Shown here one piece after another: positions 4,780-5,311 of a stretch of DNA of 5,311 nt. The notes under the pieces are model-generated. The model had not been told where the DNA came from, did not search any database, and worked only from the letters and a program-made list of their open reading frames with translations. Each line of letters opens with the position of its first letter. Position 1 is the stretch's first letter. The position numbers were made by a program, and so were the translations under genes. The DNA is from Gulosibacter massiliensis. GTDB lineage: Bacteria; Actinomycetota; Actinomycetes; Actinomycetales; Microbacteriaceae. The stretch is taken from positions 1-5,311 of the forward strand of contig CAMDKN010000162.1 in NCBI GenBank assembly GCA_945901035.1, read 5' to 3'.

Positions 4780-5311
4780 TTGGTGCGGGGAACGGTAACC
4801 ACAAATCGCGTGTTGCCGGGCGCGCTCTCGACAACGATTGTCCCCTTCAGCGCCCGAACAATTCCCTGAACAATGGCGAGCCCCAGCCCGGTCGATCCTG
4901 TTGCGCGGGTGCGTGAGGTGTCCGCGCGAACGAAACGTTCGAACAGGGACTCCCGAATCTCGGCGGGAATTCCGGGTCCGTTGTCGGCAACGGTAATTAT
5001 CACGCTGTCGTCTGTTGTCGCGACCGTCGTTGTGACGACAGTGCCCGCCGGGGTGTGGGTTCGAGCATTCGCGAGAAGGTTCACGAGGACCTGGTAAAAA
5101 CGGTTGCGGTCCGCCATGATCGTGGCGCCGCGCGCCGTTTTCACAATCCATTCGTGTTCGGGCGACGCCACTCGGGCATCGTTGACAGCGTCCTTGGCGA
5201 GCTTGGCGACATCGATACGGGTGACGTCGAAATCCAATCCCTCGTCGAGTCTTGCCAGCAAAAGCAGATCTTCCACGAGGGCCGTCATCCGAATCGACTC
5301 GGATTCGATGC
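4776..5311 (-). CDS. Sensor histidine kinase, C-terminal catalytic half (5' end outside window)
   Basis: This is part of a two-component membrane sensor kinase. The frame runs off the right edge, and codons upstream of the internal Met at 5288 read IESESIR, the usual second helix of the HisKA dimerisation domain, continuing into MTALVEDLLLLARLDEG. The HATPase_c domain follows with all its boxes (numbered from that Met): N box NLLANARTHTP (70-80), G1 DNGPGIP (102-108), F box FERFVRAD (116-123) and G2 GSTGLGLAIV (131-140). ATP binding therefore looks intact. The phosphoacceptor His, HAMP, transmembrane and sensor parts lie beyond the window, and so does any partner regulator, so the signal is unknown. 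The style is that of the widespread actinobacterial kinases paired with OmpR-type regulators. TAA at 4778-4776 overlaps the TAG of the converging ORF, and no terminator hairpin separates them. Confidence 0.93.
   Translation of the reverse strand, partial: IESESIRMTALVEDLLLLARLDEGLDFDVTRIDVAKLAKDAVNDARVASPEHEWIVKTARGATIMADRNRFYQVLVNLLANARTHTPAGTVVTTTVATTDDSVIITVADNGPGIPAEIRESLFERFVRADTSRTRATGSTGLGLAIVQGIVRALKGTIVVESAPGNTRFVVTVPRTN

Noticed and set aside
1..5311. Search by eye for CRISPR arrays, tRNA or rRNA genes, transposases and inverted-repeat ends.
   Set aside because: None seen. The only notable direct repeat is the terminator pair at 1361-1388 and 2619-2646.

Overview
The window comes from a high-GC Gram-positive bacterium, most likely an actinobacterium and possibly of the Microbacteriaceae (inferred from protein style, not from a search). 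The pointers are an rplJ-rplL operon of actinobacterial type behind an L10-leader-like region, a sensor kinase C-terminus of the common actinobacterial OmpR-partner type, an actinobacterial saccharopine-dehydrogenase-family C-terminus, and two promoters that look leaderless. Base composition is uneven: about 60% GC in the housekeeping parts, and nearer 47-50% in the secreted-protein genes.

Layout, left to right. (1) Positions 2-1339, plus strand: the 3' end of a saccharopine dehydrogenase family gene, whose TAA is followed with no gap by the ATG of a tandem-GNAT acetyltransferase gene. (2) Positions 1356-2592, minus strand: a small two-gene AT-richer operon. A secreted minimal matrixin-type zinc metalloprotease comes first, then a lipoprotein 20 nt downstream, then a terminator. 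(3) Positions 2607-3814, minus strand: the L10/L12 operon, with promoter, structured leader with an attenuator-like terminator, rplJ, rplL and a strong UUCG-loop terminator. (4) Positions 3818-4779, plus strand: a divergent gene for an unrecognised exported protein, followed in the same frame, straight after its TAA, by a second unrecognised ORF. (5) Positions 4776-5311, minus strand: the C-terminal catalytic half of a sensor histidine kinase, whose stop codon overlaps that of the converging ORF.

The genes fall into separate units. rplJ-rplL is the ribosomal-stalk operon and is probably autoregulated by L10-L12 binding to the leader. The protease-lipoprotein pair looks like an accessory secreted/surface module placed just behind rplL. 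It is bracketed by two near-copies of one terminator (24 of 28 positions identical), which suggests how it may have been acquired. The protease gene and the divergent exported-protein gene both show a -10 hexamer, exactly six bases, then the start codon, with no Shine-Dalgarno, so both are candidates for leaderless translation. The ribosomal-protein genes and the lipoprotein gene have clear Shine-Dalgarno sequences.

The points most worth following are the terminator-bracketed protease/lipoprotein cassette, the paired leaderless starts, the attenuator in the rplJ leader, and the in-frame TAA-ATG junction that may split one exported protein into two.
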